Positions 10,262 to 19,409 of a DNA stretch of 64,000 nucleotides are shown one piece after another (the stretch's first letter is position 1; the number at the start of each line of letters is the position of its first letter). Source of the DNA: Prochlorococcus marinus bv. HNLC2 (GTDB taxonomy: Bacteria; Cyanobacteriota; Cyanobacteriia; PCC-6307; Cyanobiaceae); contig GL947595.1 in assembly GCA_000218745.1 (NCBI GenBank), positions 1,267,388 to 1,331,387 on the forward strand. Reading direction: 5' to 3'. The notes beneath the pieces were generated by a model, which ran no database searches, was not told where the DNA came from, and worked only from the letters and a program-made list of their open reading frames with translations. A program made the position numbers and the translations under genes.

Positions 10262-11340
10262 ATGAATAAACTAAAAGATAAATTTAATAAGATCAAGATA
10301 ATAATTGTTGGATCAGGAATAATTGGGAAATCTAATGCTTTTGAATTATCAAAATATGGATTTGATATTACAATAATTGATCAAGATGAAATGCAAAACA
10401 GCAGTAATGCTGCTCTTGGAATTTTAATGGGGAAAATTTATCAAAAGAGAAAAGGTAGAAGTTGGATACTAAGACAAAAAAGTTCAGAATTATGGCCTAA
10501 ATGGATAAATATTTTGCAAAGATATAATCCAAAATTAATAATTGAAAAACCATTATTTAAACTAACTAGTGATCTAGAAAAATTTAAAAAATTAACTACA
10601 TTTGTAAATAATTATCCAAATGATGATCTAGAAATAGTAGAAGCTAATTCATATATTTTAAATCCAATTAATAAAATATTTAAAGGAAATAAATTACAAG
10701 GAATAATTTCTCATCAGGATGGCAGAATTAATCCAAAAATATTATTAGAAACACTTAATATAGCTTTAAAAACAAAAAATATTAAAACAATTAATAATCA
10801 AGTAATTCAAATTGAAAAAAAAATCCAAAAATGGAATTTAAAACTTAAATCTGGTGAAATTTTAACAAGTGAAATAGTTATTCTTTGTAATTCCCTTGAT
10901 TCATTGAAATTAATTAATCCAGAATTACATAAAATAAAACTTAAACCTGTACTTGGGCAAGCGATAGAAATATTTCACGAAGATAAAAATATAAATTTTT
11001 TATCCTACCAAAACTTTTAAATATTAATGATAAAAATTTAATAACTATAAGTAAGGAAAAAATAATAATAGGTTCAACTGATGAATATAACTTTAAACCA
11101 GAAGAGTTTTATTTAAATGAACTATTTGAATTCCTAGAACATAAACCAAATTGGCTTAACAAAAAAAATATTTCTAGAAAATGGTTTGGAATCCGTTCAA
11201 GACCAGAAGGTGAGCCATCACCATTATTAAAATCATTAGAAAAAGGATTAATATTATGCTCAGGTTTTTATAAAAATGGAATACTACTTGCCCCTGCCTG
11301 TTCACATTGGGTCTCAGAAGAAATTAAAAAACATATTTAA
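10262..11340 (+). pseudogene. FAD-dependent oxidoreductase (DAO/ThiO-like), frameshifted
   Basis: The N-terminus has a dinucleotide-binding fold, IKIIIVGSGIIGKSNAFELS with an aspartate-ending second strand (ITIIDQD). The C-terminal part (KWFGIRSRPEGEPSPLL, ILLAPACSHWVSEEI) resembles the FAD-binding end of glycine or D-amino-acid oxidases. The two parts are in different frames. Adding one T to the six-T run at 10996-11001 joins them into 359 residues ending at 11340. Substrate is unknown; ThiO-like glycine oxidase for thiamine synthesis is one possibility, but neighbours do not support it. Clearly the frame is broken only once. Confidence 0.85.
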
Positions 11341-13234
11341 CTATTTTGATTCAGTAAAATCAGCATCAATAACATCATCTCCATCATCTTTAGCTGAAGA
11401 TTTGTTCTGAACTACCAGCAGCAGGAGATTGATTACCAGGCTGTTGATAAACAGAAGATCCAACAGCATAAAGTTCTTGTTGAAGCTCTTCAAGCAGTTT
11501 TTTCATTGAATCATAATCTTCATTAGCAACAGCATCTTTCAATGCTTTACTCTTTTCTTCTACTTTAGATTTAGTAGCTTGATCAATCTTGTCTCCTAAT
11601 TCTGCTAGTTGCTTTTCTGTTTGATAAACAAGAGTTTCAGATTGATTTTTTAAGTCAATACGATCTCTTTTTTCTTTATCAGCAGAAGCATTTGTTTCAG
11701 CATCTTTTACCATCTTATCAACCTCATTATCTGATAAAGTTGAAGCACCTGTGATTGATATACTTTGTTCTTTACCACTACCTTTATCCTTTGCAGTAAC
11801 ACTCAAAATACCATTAGCATCAATATCAAAAGTCACCTCAATTTGTGGAACACCTCTGGGAGCTGAAGGAATCCCATCAAGCCTAAAGGTTCCTAAACTT
11901 TTATTATCAGAAGCCATCTCCCTCTCTCCTTGAAGAACATGGATCTCAACATTAGTTTGACCATCAACAGCAGTAGAGTATGTCTCAGATTTCTTAGTAG
12001 GTACTGTTGTATTTCTAGAAATCATTTTTGTCATAACACCTCCAAGAGTTTCAACACCTAAAGATAATGGAGTTACATCTAATAAAAGTATATCTTTAAC
12101 TTCTCCAGCAAGAACACCTCCTTGTACAGCAGCTCCTACTGCAACAACTTCATCAGGATTAACAGTTTGATTAGGATCTTTACCTGTAATAGTTTTAACT
12201 AAATCTAATACTGCTGGAATTCTTGAAGAACCTCCGACCATAACAACTTCATCTATTTCACTTGTTGAAATTTTTGCATCTTTAAGTGCTTGCTCAACAG
12301 GAATCTTACATCTATCTATTAGTGATGCAGCTAATTCTTCAAATTTTGCTCTAGTTAAATTTAAATCTAGATGCTTAGGACCTTCAGGAGTAGCAGTAAT
12401 AAAAGGTAAATTAATTTCACTTTGTGTAGCATTTGATAACTCAATTTTTGCTTTTTCAGCAGCTTCAGTTAAACGTTGCAAAGCTTGCTTATCTTGTCTC
12501 AAGTCAATCCCTTCATTTGATTTAAATGTACTAGCTAAATGATCAACAATACATCTATCAAAATCATCACCACCTAAATGGGTATCACCAGATGTTGAAA
12601 GCACCTCAGTAACTCCGTCACCAGCCTCAATAACTGAGACATCAAAAGTACCTCCTCCAAGATCAAATACAAGGATTTTTTCATTTTCCTTATCCAAACC
12701 ATAAGCCAAAGCTGCAGCCGTTGGCTCATTTACTATCCTCAATACCTCAAGGCCAGCTATTTTTCCTGCATCTTTTGTGGCTTGCCTTTGCGAATCATTA
12801 AAATAAGCTGGAACAGTAATAACAGCTTGAGTTACTGTTTCTCCAAGATATTTACCAGCATCTTCAGCCAATTTTCTAAGAACTTGAGAACTTACTTCTT
12901 CAGGAGAAAACTGTTTATCTAACACAGGACATTTTAATTTTACGCTTGAGCCAGATTTCTCAACCGCGTAACTAACTTCTTTAGATTCCTGGCTAACTTC
13001 ATCTACTCTTCTACCAACAAAACGTTTTGCGGAATAGAAAGTATTCTCAGGATTCATAACTGCCTGTCTCTTCGCAATTTGACCAACCAACTTGTCTTGA
13101 TTCTTTGTGTAGGCAACTACAGATGGCGTAGTTCTGAAACCTTCAGCATTTGCTATTACAGTAGGTTTACCACCTTCCATAACTGCTACACAACTATTTG
13201 TTGTACCTAAGTCAATTCCAACAACCTTCCCCAT
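11341..13234 (-). CDS. dnaK: Hsp70 chaperone DnaK, tail frameshifted
   Basis: DnaK is the ATP-dependent folding chaperone that works with DnaJ and GrpE, coded here at 46-48 kb. The ATPase domain starts [20 protein letters not shown] and includes [13 protein letters not shown] and [15 protein letters not shown]; the substrate domain has [14 protein letters not shown]. The open frame ends at 11390 after GSSEQ, but reading one base differently at 11401-11403 restores the usual acidic tail [19 protein letters not shown] with stop at 11341. An AAGGAG ribosome site precedes the ATG. No CIRCE element is seen upstream. Because the correct tail is preserved out of frame, an indel error is likely. Confidence 0.97.
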
Positions 13235-13350
13235 GGGTAAAAATTCTCCTTAATAATCTACATAATCGGTCATCCTCCTCTTTATTGTTACTCACAGACG
13301 AGGTGTGGTTTCCGAACAACAACCTTTTTTCTCTTTAAAAATGACTAAAA

Positions 13351-14210
13351 ATGATAAATAGTAAAACATCTTTCCTTGCTTTAATTGGTAATCCAGTAGA
13401 ACATTCTTTGTCGCCAATAATGCATAATGCAGCGATAAAATTTTTAGAGTTAGATCTAGTCTATATAGCAATACCGTGTAAAAATGAAGATTTCCAAATA
13501 GTTATAAATGCATTAAAAAGAATTAATTGTAAAGGTTTGAATATTACAATCCCATTTAAAGAAAAAGCTTTTAATTTATGTGATGAGATTTCTCCAATCG
13601 CAAAAAAAATTAAAGCGATAAATACCTTAAAAGTAAATCAAAATTTTGAATGGAGTGGAACTAACACTGATGTCGATGGTTTCATTGATCCAATAAAACA
13701 CCTAAATTTGATAGGGAAAAAATCTATCGTGATAGGCTCTGGTGGAGCGGCAAGATCTGCTGTTCAAGGATTAACTGATTTAAAATTATCAGAAATTTTA
13801 GTAATCTCTAGAAATGAATCAAATTTAAAAAAATTTTTAAATGACTTCAAAAATTTTAAATCTGTCAAAGGATTTGTAGCAAATTATAAAAACGTGACGA
13901 TTTAATTAACCAGGCAGATTTAATTATTAATACAACGCCAATCGGGATGAAAAACTATAGTGCAGATTATGATGAATTACCTTTTGGTAAAGAGTTTTGG
14001 CGCTCTTTAAATTCTAAATCGATAGTATACGATTTAGTCTACAATCCAAGAGTTACAAAACTTTTAAGATTTTCTGAAAACAAAGGTTGTCAGATTATTG
14101 ATGGATCAGAAATGTTAGTTGCCCAAGGAGCAAAGTCACTCTCTTATTGGACAGGTATAAAGGATATCCCTATCGAAATAATGAAACAAGCTATCAAAAA
14201 ATATTTATGA
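13351..14210 (+). pseudogene. aroE: Shikimate dehydrogenase, frameshifted
   Basis: AroE reduces 3-dehydroshikimate with NADPH in aromatic amino acid synthesis. The N-terminal substrate domain shows ALIGNPVEHSLSPIMHNAA and LNITIPFKEKA with the catalytic lysine, then NTDVDGF. The cofactor fold has VIGSGGAARSAVQGL. The final third (DLIINTTPIGM, then GSEMLVAQGAKSLSYWTG) is in another frame. One missing base around 13887-13897 explains it, and repair gives 286 residues, a normal size. It is divergent from dnaK, with about 116 bases between the starts. Confidence 0.95.
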
Positions 14211-14325
14211 ATGATTTAGAATTTGATGAGAAAAAATTTTTTCTAAATAAAACCACAATATTGTATTCTAATAAGTGTACAGACGCTCATGAAATATTAT
14301 GAGCCTATTATGACCTAGTCTGAAA

Positions 14326-14781
14326 ATGCTTGATTCATCAATTTATTACGAAACAATGTATATTCTTCGCCCAGATATTGCGGAAGAAGAAGTCACTAAA
14401 CATATAGAAAAATACAACAAAACATTAGAAAATAATGGAGGAAAAGTTCTAGATAGTCAAATGAGAGGAAAAAGAAGATTGGCTTATCCAATTGCAAAAC
14501 ATAGAGAAGGTATATATGTTCAACTTAGTCATCAAGGAGATGGACAACACATAGCAAAAATTGAAAAGGCAATGCGTCTTAGTGAGGATGTTATTAGATA
14601 TTTAACTATCAAGCAGGAGGGCCCTTTGCCTACTCCAAAGCCTTCAAATAAAAACGCAAGTTCCTCGGATAATAAAGAAACCAGCAAAACTATTTCTGAA
14701 TCAGAACCGAATTCAAATGTAGAGAAAGATATTGAAAAAGTTGAAACAAAAAATCCTGCTAGTGTATCTGAAGAAAACTAA
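14326..14781 (+). CDS. rpsF: 30S ribosomal protein S6
   Basis: Residues 1-100 are the S6 fold, with [20 protein letters not shown] at the start and [20 protein letters not shown] in the middle. S6 sits on the small subunit platform with S18. The protein has 151 residues because of a Ser/Glu/Lys-rich, probably disordered tail from about residue 103 onward. An inverted repeat GCTCAT/ATGAGC at 14285-14304 lies about 20 bases upstream of the start. The gene ends flush against the convergent argG stop at 14782. Confidence 0.97.
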   Translation: MLDSSIYYETMYILRPDIAEEEVTKHIEKYNKTLENNGGKVLDSQMRGKRRLAYPIAKHREGIYVQLSHQGDGQHIAKIEKAMRLSEDVIRYLTIKQEGPLPTPKPSNKNASSSDNKETSKTISESEPNSNVEKDIEKVETKNPASVSEEN

Positions 14782-15996
14782 TTATTTAGAATCTTTTAAA
14801 CTCGACTCTGCCCAGATTTTATTTGCCATCCCCCACATGTAAATAAACCCTTTAGCGTTTTCATGATTAAAACTATCGTCATGACTATAAGTAGCAAGGT
14901 CCTCTCTATAAAGCGAATTATTTGATGAATTCCTACCAACAATAATTGCATTACCTTTATGGAGTCTAATTTTAACGATTCCATTTACATTTTTTTGAGT
15001 GGATTCTATAAAAGAATCAAGAGCTTCTTTTAATGGTCCAAACCAAAAACCTTGATAAACTAACTGGCTCCATTTTTTTTCAATAAATTCTTTAAAGTCT
15101 ATTACCTCTGGACTTAATGTAATACTTTCCAACTCCTTATGAGCTTTGATTAATAAAAGCAACCCAGGCGTTTCATAAATCTCTCTACTTTTAATGCCTA
15201 CAACACGATCTTCGATCATATCTATTCTTCCAAATCCATGCTTACCAGCGAGAATATTTGCACTTTTAATTAATTCTATAGATTTTAAATTTTCACCTCC
15301 AAATTTAATAGGATATCCATTCTTAAATTCTATTTCAACTTCCTCAGAGATATCTGGAGCCTCTTGAATAGAAGCTGTCATTTCGAAAACATCATCACTA
15401 GGAGGCCTCATAGGGTCCTCTAAATAGCCCGCTTCGACACTTCTTCCAAGCAAATTAACATCTATTGAATAGGGTGATTTTTTTGATACTGGAGCAGGAA
15501 TCCCAAATTTCTCTCCATAAGAAATAGCTTCTTCTCTACTCATCTTCCATTCTCGTGCAGGAGTAATGATTTCTAAATCAGGACCCAAAGCGTTTATAGC
15601 CAAATCAAATCTAACTTGATCATTCCCTTTGCCTGTACAACCATGCGCCACTGCCATAGCATCACAACTTCTTGCAGTAGCAACAAGGTTTTCAGCTATT
15701 AAAGGTCTAGCTAGAGCAGTTGAAAGAGGATATTTTCCTAAATAGAGAGCATTTGCTCTAATTGCAGGATAAGCATAATTTTCTATAAAAGATTCCACAA
15801 GATTTCCGATAAAGGCTTCTGAAGCGCCTGAATCAAGTGCTTTCTGTTTAACAATATTTAAGTCATCTCCCTGACCTAAGTCAGCAATATAAGCAATTAC
15901 TTCTGACACTCCATATATATTTTTTAAGTAAGGAATACAAATGCTTGTATCTACTCCCCCTGAATAAGCAAGAACAACTTTTTTTGCAGCAACCAT
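14782..15996 (-). CDS. argG: Argininosuccinate synthase
   Basis: ArgG joins citrulline and aspartate using ATP; argH for the next step of arginine synthesis is at 42.4 kb. The ATP-binding P-loop motif AYSGGVDTSICIPYL is at residues 10-24, with GCTGKGNDQVRFDLA near residue 119 and a SKKSPYSIDVNLLGRS segment after it. The 404 residues are standard length and uninterrupted. An in-frame ATG at 15996 follows a short AGGAG-like site. Confidence 0.98.
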   Translation of the reverse strand: MVAAKKVVLAYSGGVDTSICIPYLKNIYGVSEVIAYIADLGQGDDLNIVKQKALDSGASEAFIGNLVESFIENYAYPAIRANALYLGKYPLSTALARPLIAENLVATARSCDAMAVAHGCTGKGNDQVRFDLAINALGPDLEIITPAREWKMSREEAISYGEKFGIPAPVSKKSPYSIDVNLLGRSVEAGYLEDPMRPPSDDVFEMTASIQEAPDISEEVEIEFKNGYPIKFGGENLKSIELIKSANILAGKHGFGRIDMIEDRVVGIKSREIYETPGLLLLIKAHKELESITLSPEVIDFKEFIEKKWSQLVYQGFWFGPLKEALDSFIESTQKNVNGIVKIRLHKGNAIIVGRNSSNNSLYREDLATYSHDDSFNHENAKGFIYMWGMANKIWAESSLKDSK

Positions 15997-16029
15997 TTAA
16001 ATTCTCCTAATAATAATAATGAAAATCAA

Positions 16030-16227
16030 TCAATTAGATTTCATTAACTTACTTAAACCTATCATTATTGTAACTATAAGAGCCGGTCCAAAAACCAAAG
16101 AAAATAGAACCCAGTTATTTATGAGAAAAGGCTCTGAATATTGACTCCCAATATATTTAAAAAAAAATGATAAAAAAAAAGATATTGGCCAAATTAAGTA
16201 AATTTTTAATCCTTTTTTATCAAACAA
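16030..16227 (-). CDS. Small two-segment membrane protein, unknown function
   Basis: This 65-residue protein has two hydrophobic stretches, about residues 9-24 and 38-57, with basic ends (MFDKKGLK and KLMKSN), as in a small inner-membrane or thylakoid hairpin protein. I do not recognise the family. It sits 33 bases upstream of argG on the same strand and may share its transcript. The composition and clean frame support it as a real gene, but it could be less well conserved than its neighbours. Confidence 0.65.
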   Translation of the reverse strand: MFDKKGLKIYLIWPISFFLSFFFKYIGSQYSEPFLINNWVLFSLVFGPALIVTIMIGLSKLMKSN

Positions 16228-16281
16228 AGATTTAAAAATAGCACTTTATGTATTATGTTATAAAAAGAGACAAATATCTAG

Positions 16282-16560
16282 ATGGATTCGGGTAAGTTAC
16301 AAAAAAGACTGAATGAAATTGCTGAAATAAATCCAGCTTTAACATGTTATAGCAGAGATGATGCTGCGCCAGTATTACCTTTAAGAGAAGAACCAGACCT
16401 ATTGTCTTGGCTGGAAAACACAGGAAGATTAGTTGCCGAAGAACAGGGCGAATCTCAAGAAATCAGTACCATTGAAGAGGAAGAATTATCTGCTTTGATG
16501 GGTGAGAAAGAGGACTATAAAGGTGACGATGACATAATAGATGATGACTGGGAAGAGTAA
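16282..16560 (+). CDS. DUF3134-like acidic small protein
   Basis: The 92 residues include the conserved-looking segment NPALTCYSRDDAAPVLPLRE and SWLENTGRLV, which I recognise as a cyanobacterial family of unknown function (DUF3134 type). The tail is strongly acidic (GDDDIIDDDWEE). The mraY start lies inside its last codons, so the two genes overlap by 20 bases and are probably translated in a coupled manner. Function is unknown. Confidence 0.8.
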   Translation: MDSGKLQKRLNEIAEINPALTCYSRDDAAPVLPLREEPDLLSWLENTGRLVAEEQGESQEISTIEEEELSALMGEKEDYKGDDDIIDDDWEE

Positions 16561-17617
16561 ATTATCAAGTTTTAAATATCTACTTCTAACATCTTTAATA
16601 GTCATAGTTGTAAGTACTATATACTTTCAAAACATATTTATATCTATTTTTTATTTTCTATCTTTATCCTTATCATTCTTATCTGTTAAGTATGGTATTA
16701 ATGTAATTCAAAGTAAAAACTTACTTCAAAATATAAGAGCTGAAGGGCCACTAACGCATCTGAATAAGAGAAATACACCAACTATGGGTGGGATAATAAT
16801 TATTCCAATATTTTTATTAATAGTCTTATTAACTAATTTTCCAGGACTTGAACTTAAAATACTATTCTTATTTACCATCTTAGGTTTTTTCATAATTGGT
16901 TTATGTGACGATTTTTTAGGTATTAAGAATAAAATCAACAAAGGACTTAGTGTTAAACAAAAACTATTTTTGCAAATTTTACTAGCAATAATTTTTACTA
17001 TATTTGCCTGGAATAATAACTATATAAATTCAAATATTGCTATACCTTTCAACTATGAAATAGATATTAGAAAATTAATATTACCTTTGGCAATTTTTAC
17101 GATAGTCTCATTAAGTAATTCTGTAAATCTAACAGATGGGCTTGATGGATTAGCAGCGGGTTGCTGTTCAATAGTATTTTGCGGATTAGGAGTAGAAATA
17201 TTATTAAATAATGATCCAAGTCTTATAGTTTTCAGCTTACTTTCATTCAGTATGACTGGATTATGCTTAGGTTTTCTAGCCTTTAATAAGTTTCCCGCAA
17301 AAATATTTATGGGAGATACGGGTTCATTATGTCTTGGATCAATAATAGGCATGATTTGCGTGCTAACGAATAGCTATCTAACCACTTTGATATTTTCAGG
17401 TATTTTTCTTATAGAAGCATTTTCTGTCATTCTCCAAGTTTCATATTTCAAAATAACTAAATTTTTACACCAAGAGGGAAAAAGATTATTACTGATGTCG
17501 CCATTGCATCATCATTTTGAATTAAAAGGTAGTCATGAAACCATCATTGTAGAAAATTTTTGGAAAACTAACATTATGCTAGTGATTTTAGGTATAGTCT
17601 TAAAAATAAGTATTTAA
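16541..17617 (+). CDS. mraY: Phospho-N-acetylmuramoyl-pentapeptide transferase
   Basis: MraY transfers phospho-MurNAc-pentapeptide to undecaprenyl phosphate, making lipid I at the membrane. Ten or so hydrophobic segments are visible in 358 residues. Catalytic motifs are present in order: GPLTHLNKRNTPTMGGIII, CDDFLGIKNKINKGLSVKQK, NLTDGLDGLAAG, and FMGDTGSLCLGS. The tail contains PLHHHFELKG, the histidine motif of the family. An ATG pair at 16541 and 16544 leaves a one-codon doubt in the start. It works with MurB and MurC, coded at 49-52 kb. Confidence 0.97.
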   Translation: MMTGKSKLSSFKYLLLTSLIVIVVSTIYFQNIFISIFYFLSLSLSFLSVKYGINVIQSKNLLQNIRAEGPLTHLNKRNTPTMGGIIIIPIFLLIVLLTNFPGLELKILFLFTILGFFIIGLCDDFLGIKNKINKGLSVKQKLFLQILLAIIFTIFAWNNNYINSNIAIPFNYEIDIRKLILPLAIFTIVSLSNSVNLTDGLDGLAAGCCSIVFCGLGVEILLNNDPSLIVFSLLSFSMTGLCLGFLAFNKFPAKIFMGDTGSLCLGSIIGMICVLTNSYLTTLIFSGIFLIEAFSVILQVSYFKITKFLHQEGKRLLLMSPLHHHFELKGSHETIIVENFWKTNIMLVILGIVLKISI

Positions 17618-17620
17618 CAA

Positions 17621-17881
17621 ATGCGCTTCTTTACATGGAAAGACAAAGGTCTCACAAGTGATTGTTCTAGTCTTGAAGCAATGGCATCAAGATTTGATGA
17701 ATCAGCTAAGTTAATGAAAAAGTTATCTCAAAAAGGTTTCAAATTAAAAAAAGTAAAAGAGCGTCAACTTATTATCCACTCAGACTCTGACGTGTTCGAG
17801 GAGTGGGGCTTTATCAGTGAAGAACGTCCTTTTAAACAACTAAGTTTAATTCCAGAAGATGAAAGCATACTTAATTTCTGA
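17621..17881 (+). CDS. Hypothetical protein, 86 residues
   Basis: The product starts MRFFTWKDKGLTSDCSSLEA and is a mixed-charge soluble protein without membrane segments. Family unknown to me. It begins three bases after the mraY stop, so it is likely in the mraY transcript. Its last third lies opposite the sps 3-prime end, with 118 bases of overlap as the sequence stands. The protein composition looks natural throughout, which makes it more credible than the overlapping sps tail. Confidence 0.7.
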   Translation: MRFFTWKDKGLTSDCSSLEAMASRFDESAKLMKKLSQKGFKLKKVKERQLIIHSDSDVFEEWGFISEERPFKQLSLIPEDESILNF

Positions 17882-19212
17882 TCTTGAGAGCACATATTAA
17901 ATAGATAATTTCTAACATGTGTTCCCCAACTAAAATGTCTGCTTACAGCTTCAATACCATTCCTACTCCATAATTTCCATTGGCTTTTATTAGAAATAGC
18001 TTTTTCAAGAGTATTTTTTAATTTATTTATATCAGTAACATCGGCTAATAATCCATTCTCACATTTCAATTTAATTTCGCGAGGACCTCCATCATTTGTT
18101 GCGACCATGGGCAATCCGCAAGAAGCAGCTTCCAACAAAGTAAGTCCAAAAGGTTCTGTTAAAGCAGGATTAACAAAAATACCTCCTTTGCTCGCAGCCC
18201 ATCTATAAATAGCAGGTATCTGTTCAGGAGTATGTCTTTTCGGATAAGCAACTTTTCCGTAAAGATTATATTTATCAATAATTTCAAAAATCTGCTGAAA
18301 AACATCTTTCTGCTGAGAATCTAATTTAGAAATATTGTCTCTACATCCAAGGACTAAAATTAAATTATTATTTTTCTTAAGTTTTTCAGATCGCCCAAAT
18401 GCCTCTACAAGTGAGGGTACATTTTTTCTTCTAACTGCACGTGAAATAGCTAAAAGAGGAGGTTTTGAAGGGTCCACGAGAAAAGGTCTCATCATAGTAT
18501 CAATATCGCTTGTTTCTGTTGTTGAATGAATATGATGAAATTTTTTATGGTCAACACCTGGACAAATTACTCTTGATTTCAAAATCTGAAAATAATCATA
18601 AGCAGAGTATTGATGTACTGACTCTTGTTGAGTACTGGTTACAATCATAGAGGCTTTTTTCAAGGCTTCCTCCTCAGAAGCAATTCTCTTAGAAATACAA
18701 TAGGTTTTCTCAATTTGAGAAGACTTCAAACCTGCATCTATTAGTCTTCTTTTCTTCTCACGACCTAAAGAGTGTGCCGTAAAAACAAGAGGAACCTTTA
18801 AATATTTGCTTAATTTAACACCTACATATCCTGCATCAGCATAATGAGCATGAATCCAGTTAGGTTTATTTTCTGGCTTACTATAAAAGCTGATTAATTG
18901 TTCGGTAAGTTGATCAAGAAAAGGCCATAATAATTCTTTTCTCAAATATTTAGATGGGCCAAATTCAAAGCGTAAAATTCTTGCTCCCAACTCAATGAAC
19001 TCATTTGATAGAGAATACTCTTCACTGACTCTTTTATCTTTTATTAACCTGGTAACTAAATCAACCTGCTCAACCTCAGAAGTATTGGCTAAACTTTTTA
19101 CCAGCTCAAGAACATATTGTGTTTGTCCTCCAGTATCTGGGTCTCTACCAAGTTCTAAATCTTTAGAACGAATTAGGCCATGCAAATGTAAATGTAAAAT
19201 TTTAAGGCCCAA
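17764..19212 (-). CDS. sps: Sucrose-phosphate synthase (GT4 glycosyltransferase)
   Basis: The enzyme makes sucrose 6-phosphate from UDP- or ADP-glucose and fructose 6-phosphate; sucrose is a compatible solute in marine picocyanobacteria. The N-terminal GT-B half has LGRDPDTGGQTQYVLELVKS and IHAHYADAGYVG. The donor half has AISRAVRRKNVPSLVEAFG and NPALTEPFGLTLLEAASCGL, then NDGGPREI. No HAD phosphatase domain follows. The final 35 or so residues are serine-rich and antisense to the preceding gene; a one-base shift near 17880-17900 would instead end the protein at 17871. The true C-terminus is therefore uncertain. Confidence 0.93.
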   Translation of the reverse strand: MGLKILHLHLHGLIRSKDLELGRDPDTGGQTQYVLELVKSLANTSEVEQVDLVTRLIKDKRVSEEYSLSNEFIELGARILRFEFGPSKYLRKELLWPFLDQLTEQLISFYSKPENKPNWIHAHYADAGYVGVKLSKYLKVPLVFTAHSLGREKKRRLIDAGLKSSQIEKTYCISKRIASEEEALKKASMIVTSTQQESVHQYSAYDYFQILKSRVICPGVDHKKFHHIHSTTETSDIDTMMRPFLVDPSKPPLLAISRAVRRKNVPSLVEAFGRSEKLKKNNNLILVLGCRDNISKLDSQQKDVFQQIFEIIDKYNLYGKVAYPKRHTPEQIPAIYRWAASKGGIFVNPALTEPFGLTLLEAASCGLPMVATNDGGPREIKLKCENGLLADVTDINKLKNTLEKAISNKSQWKLWSRNGIEAVSRHFSWGTHVRNYLFNMCSQDQKLSMLSSSGIKLSCLKGRSSLIKPHSSNTSESEWIIS

Positions 19213-19409
19213 TTTAATACCCTTGTAAGGACTATTAAATAAATAAGCTAAAAATTGATTTGAAATATTAAGAAAGGGTTATGATTTTATCTGCTAAAAA
19301 ATTTAATCATATCAAAAGCTTTACATAGCCTGATATTTAGTTTATTTTAAAATTTTTTAAAATTCTAAATATTTTTTTAATACAAAGAAATACAACAATA
19401 AAAATGACT

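Noticed and set aside
13250..13273. Possible leader peptide MTDYVDY before dnaK, ending next to its ribosome site
   Set aside because: GAGGAGG touches the ATG with almost no spacing, and seven codons carry no regulatory codon pattern; probably chance.
13947..14210. Independent 87-residue protein after aroE
   Set aside because: It is the aroE C-terminus in another frame.
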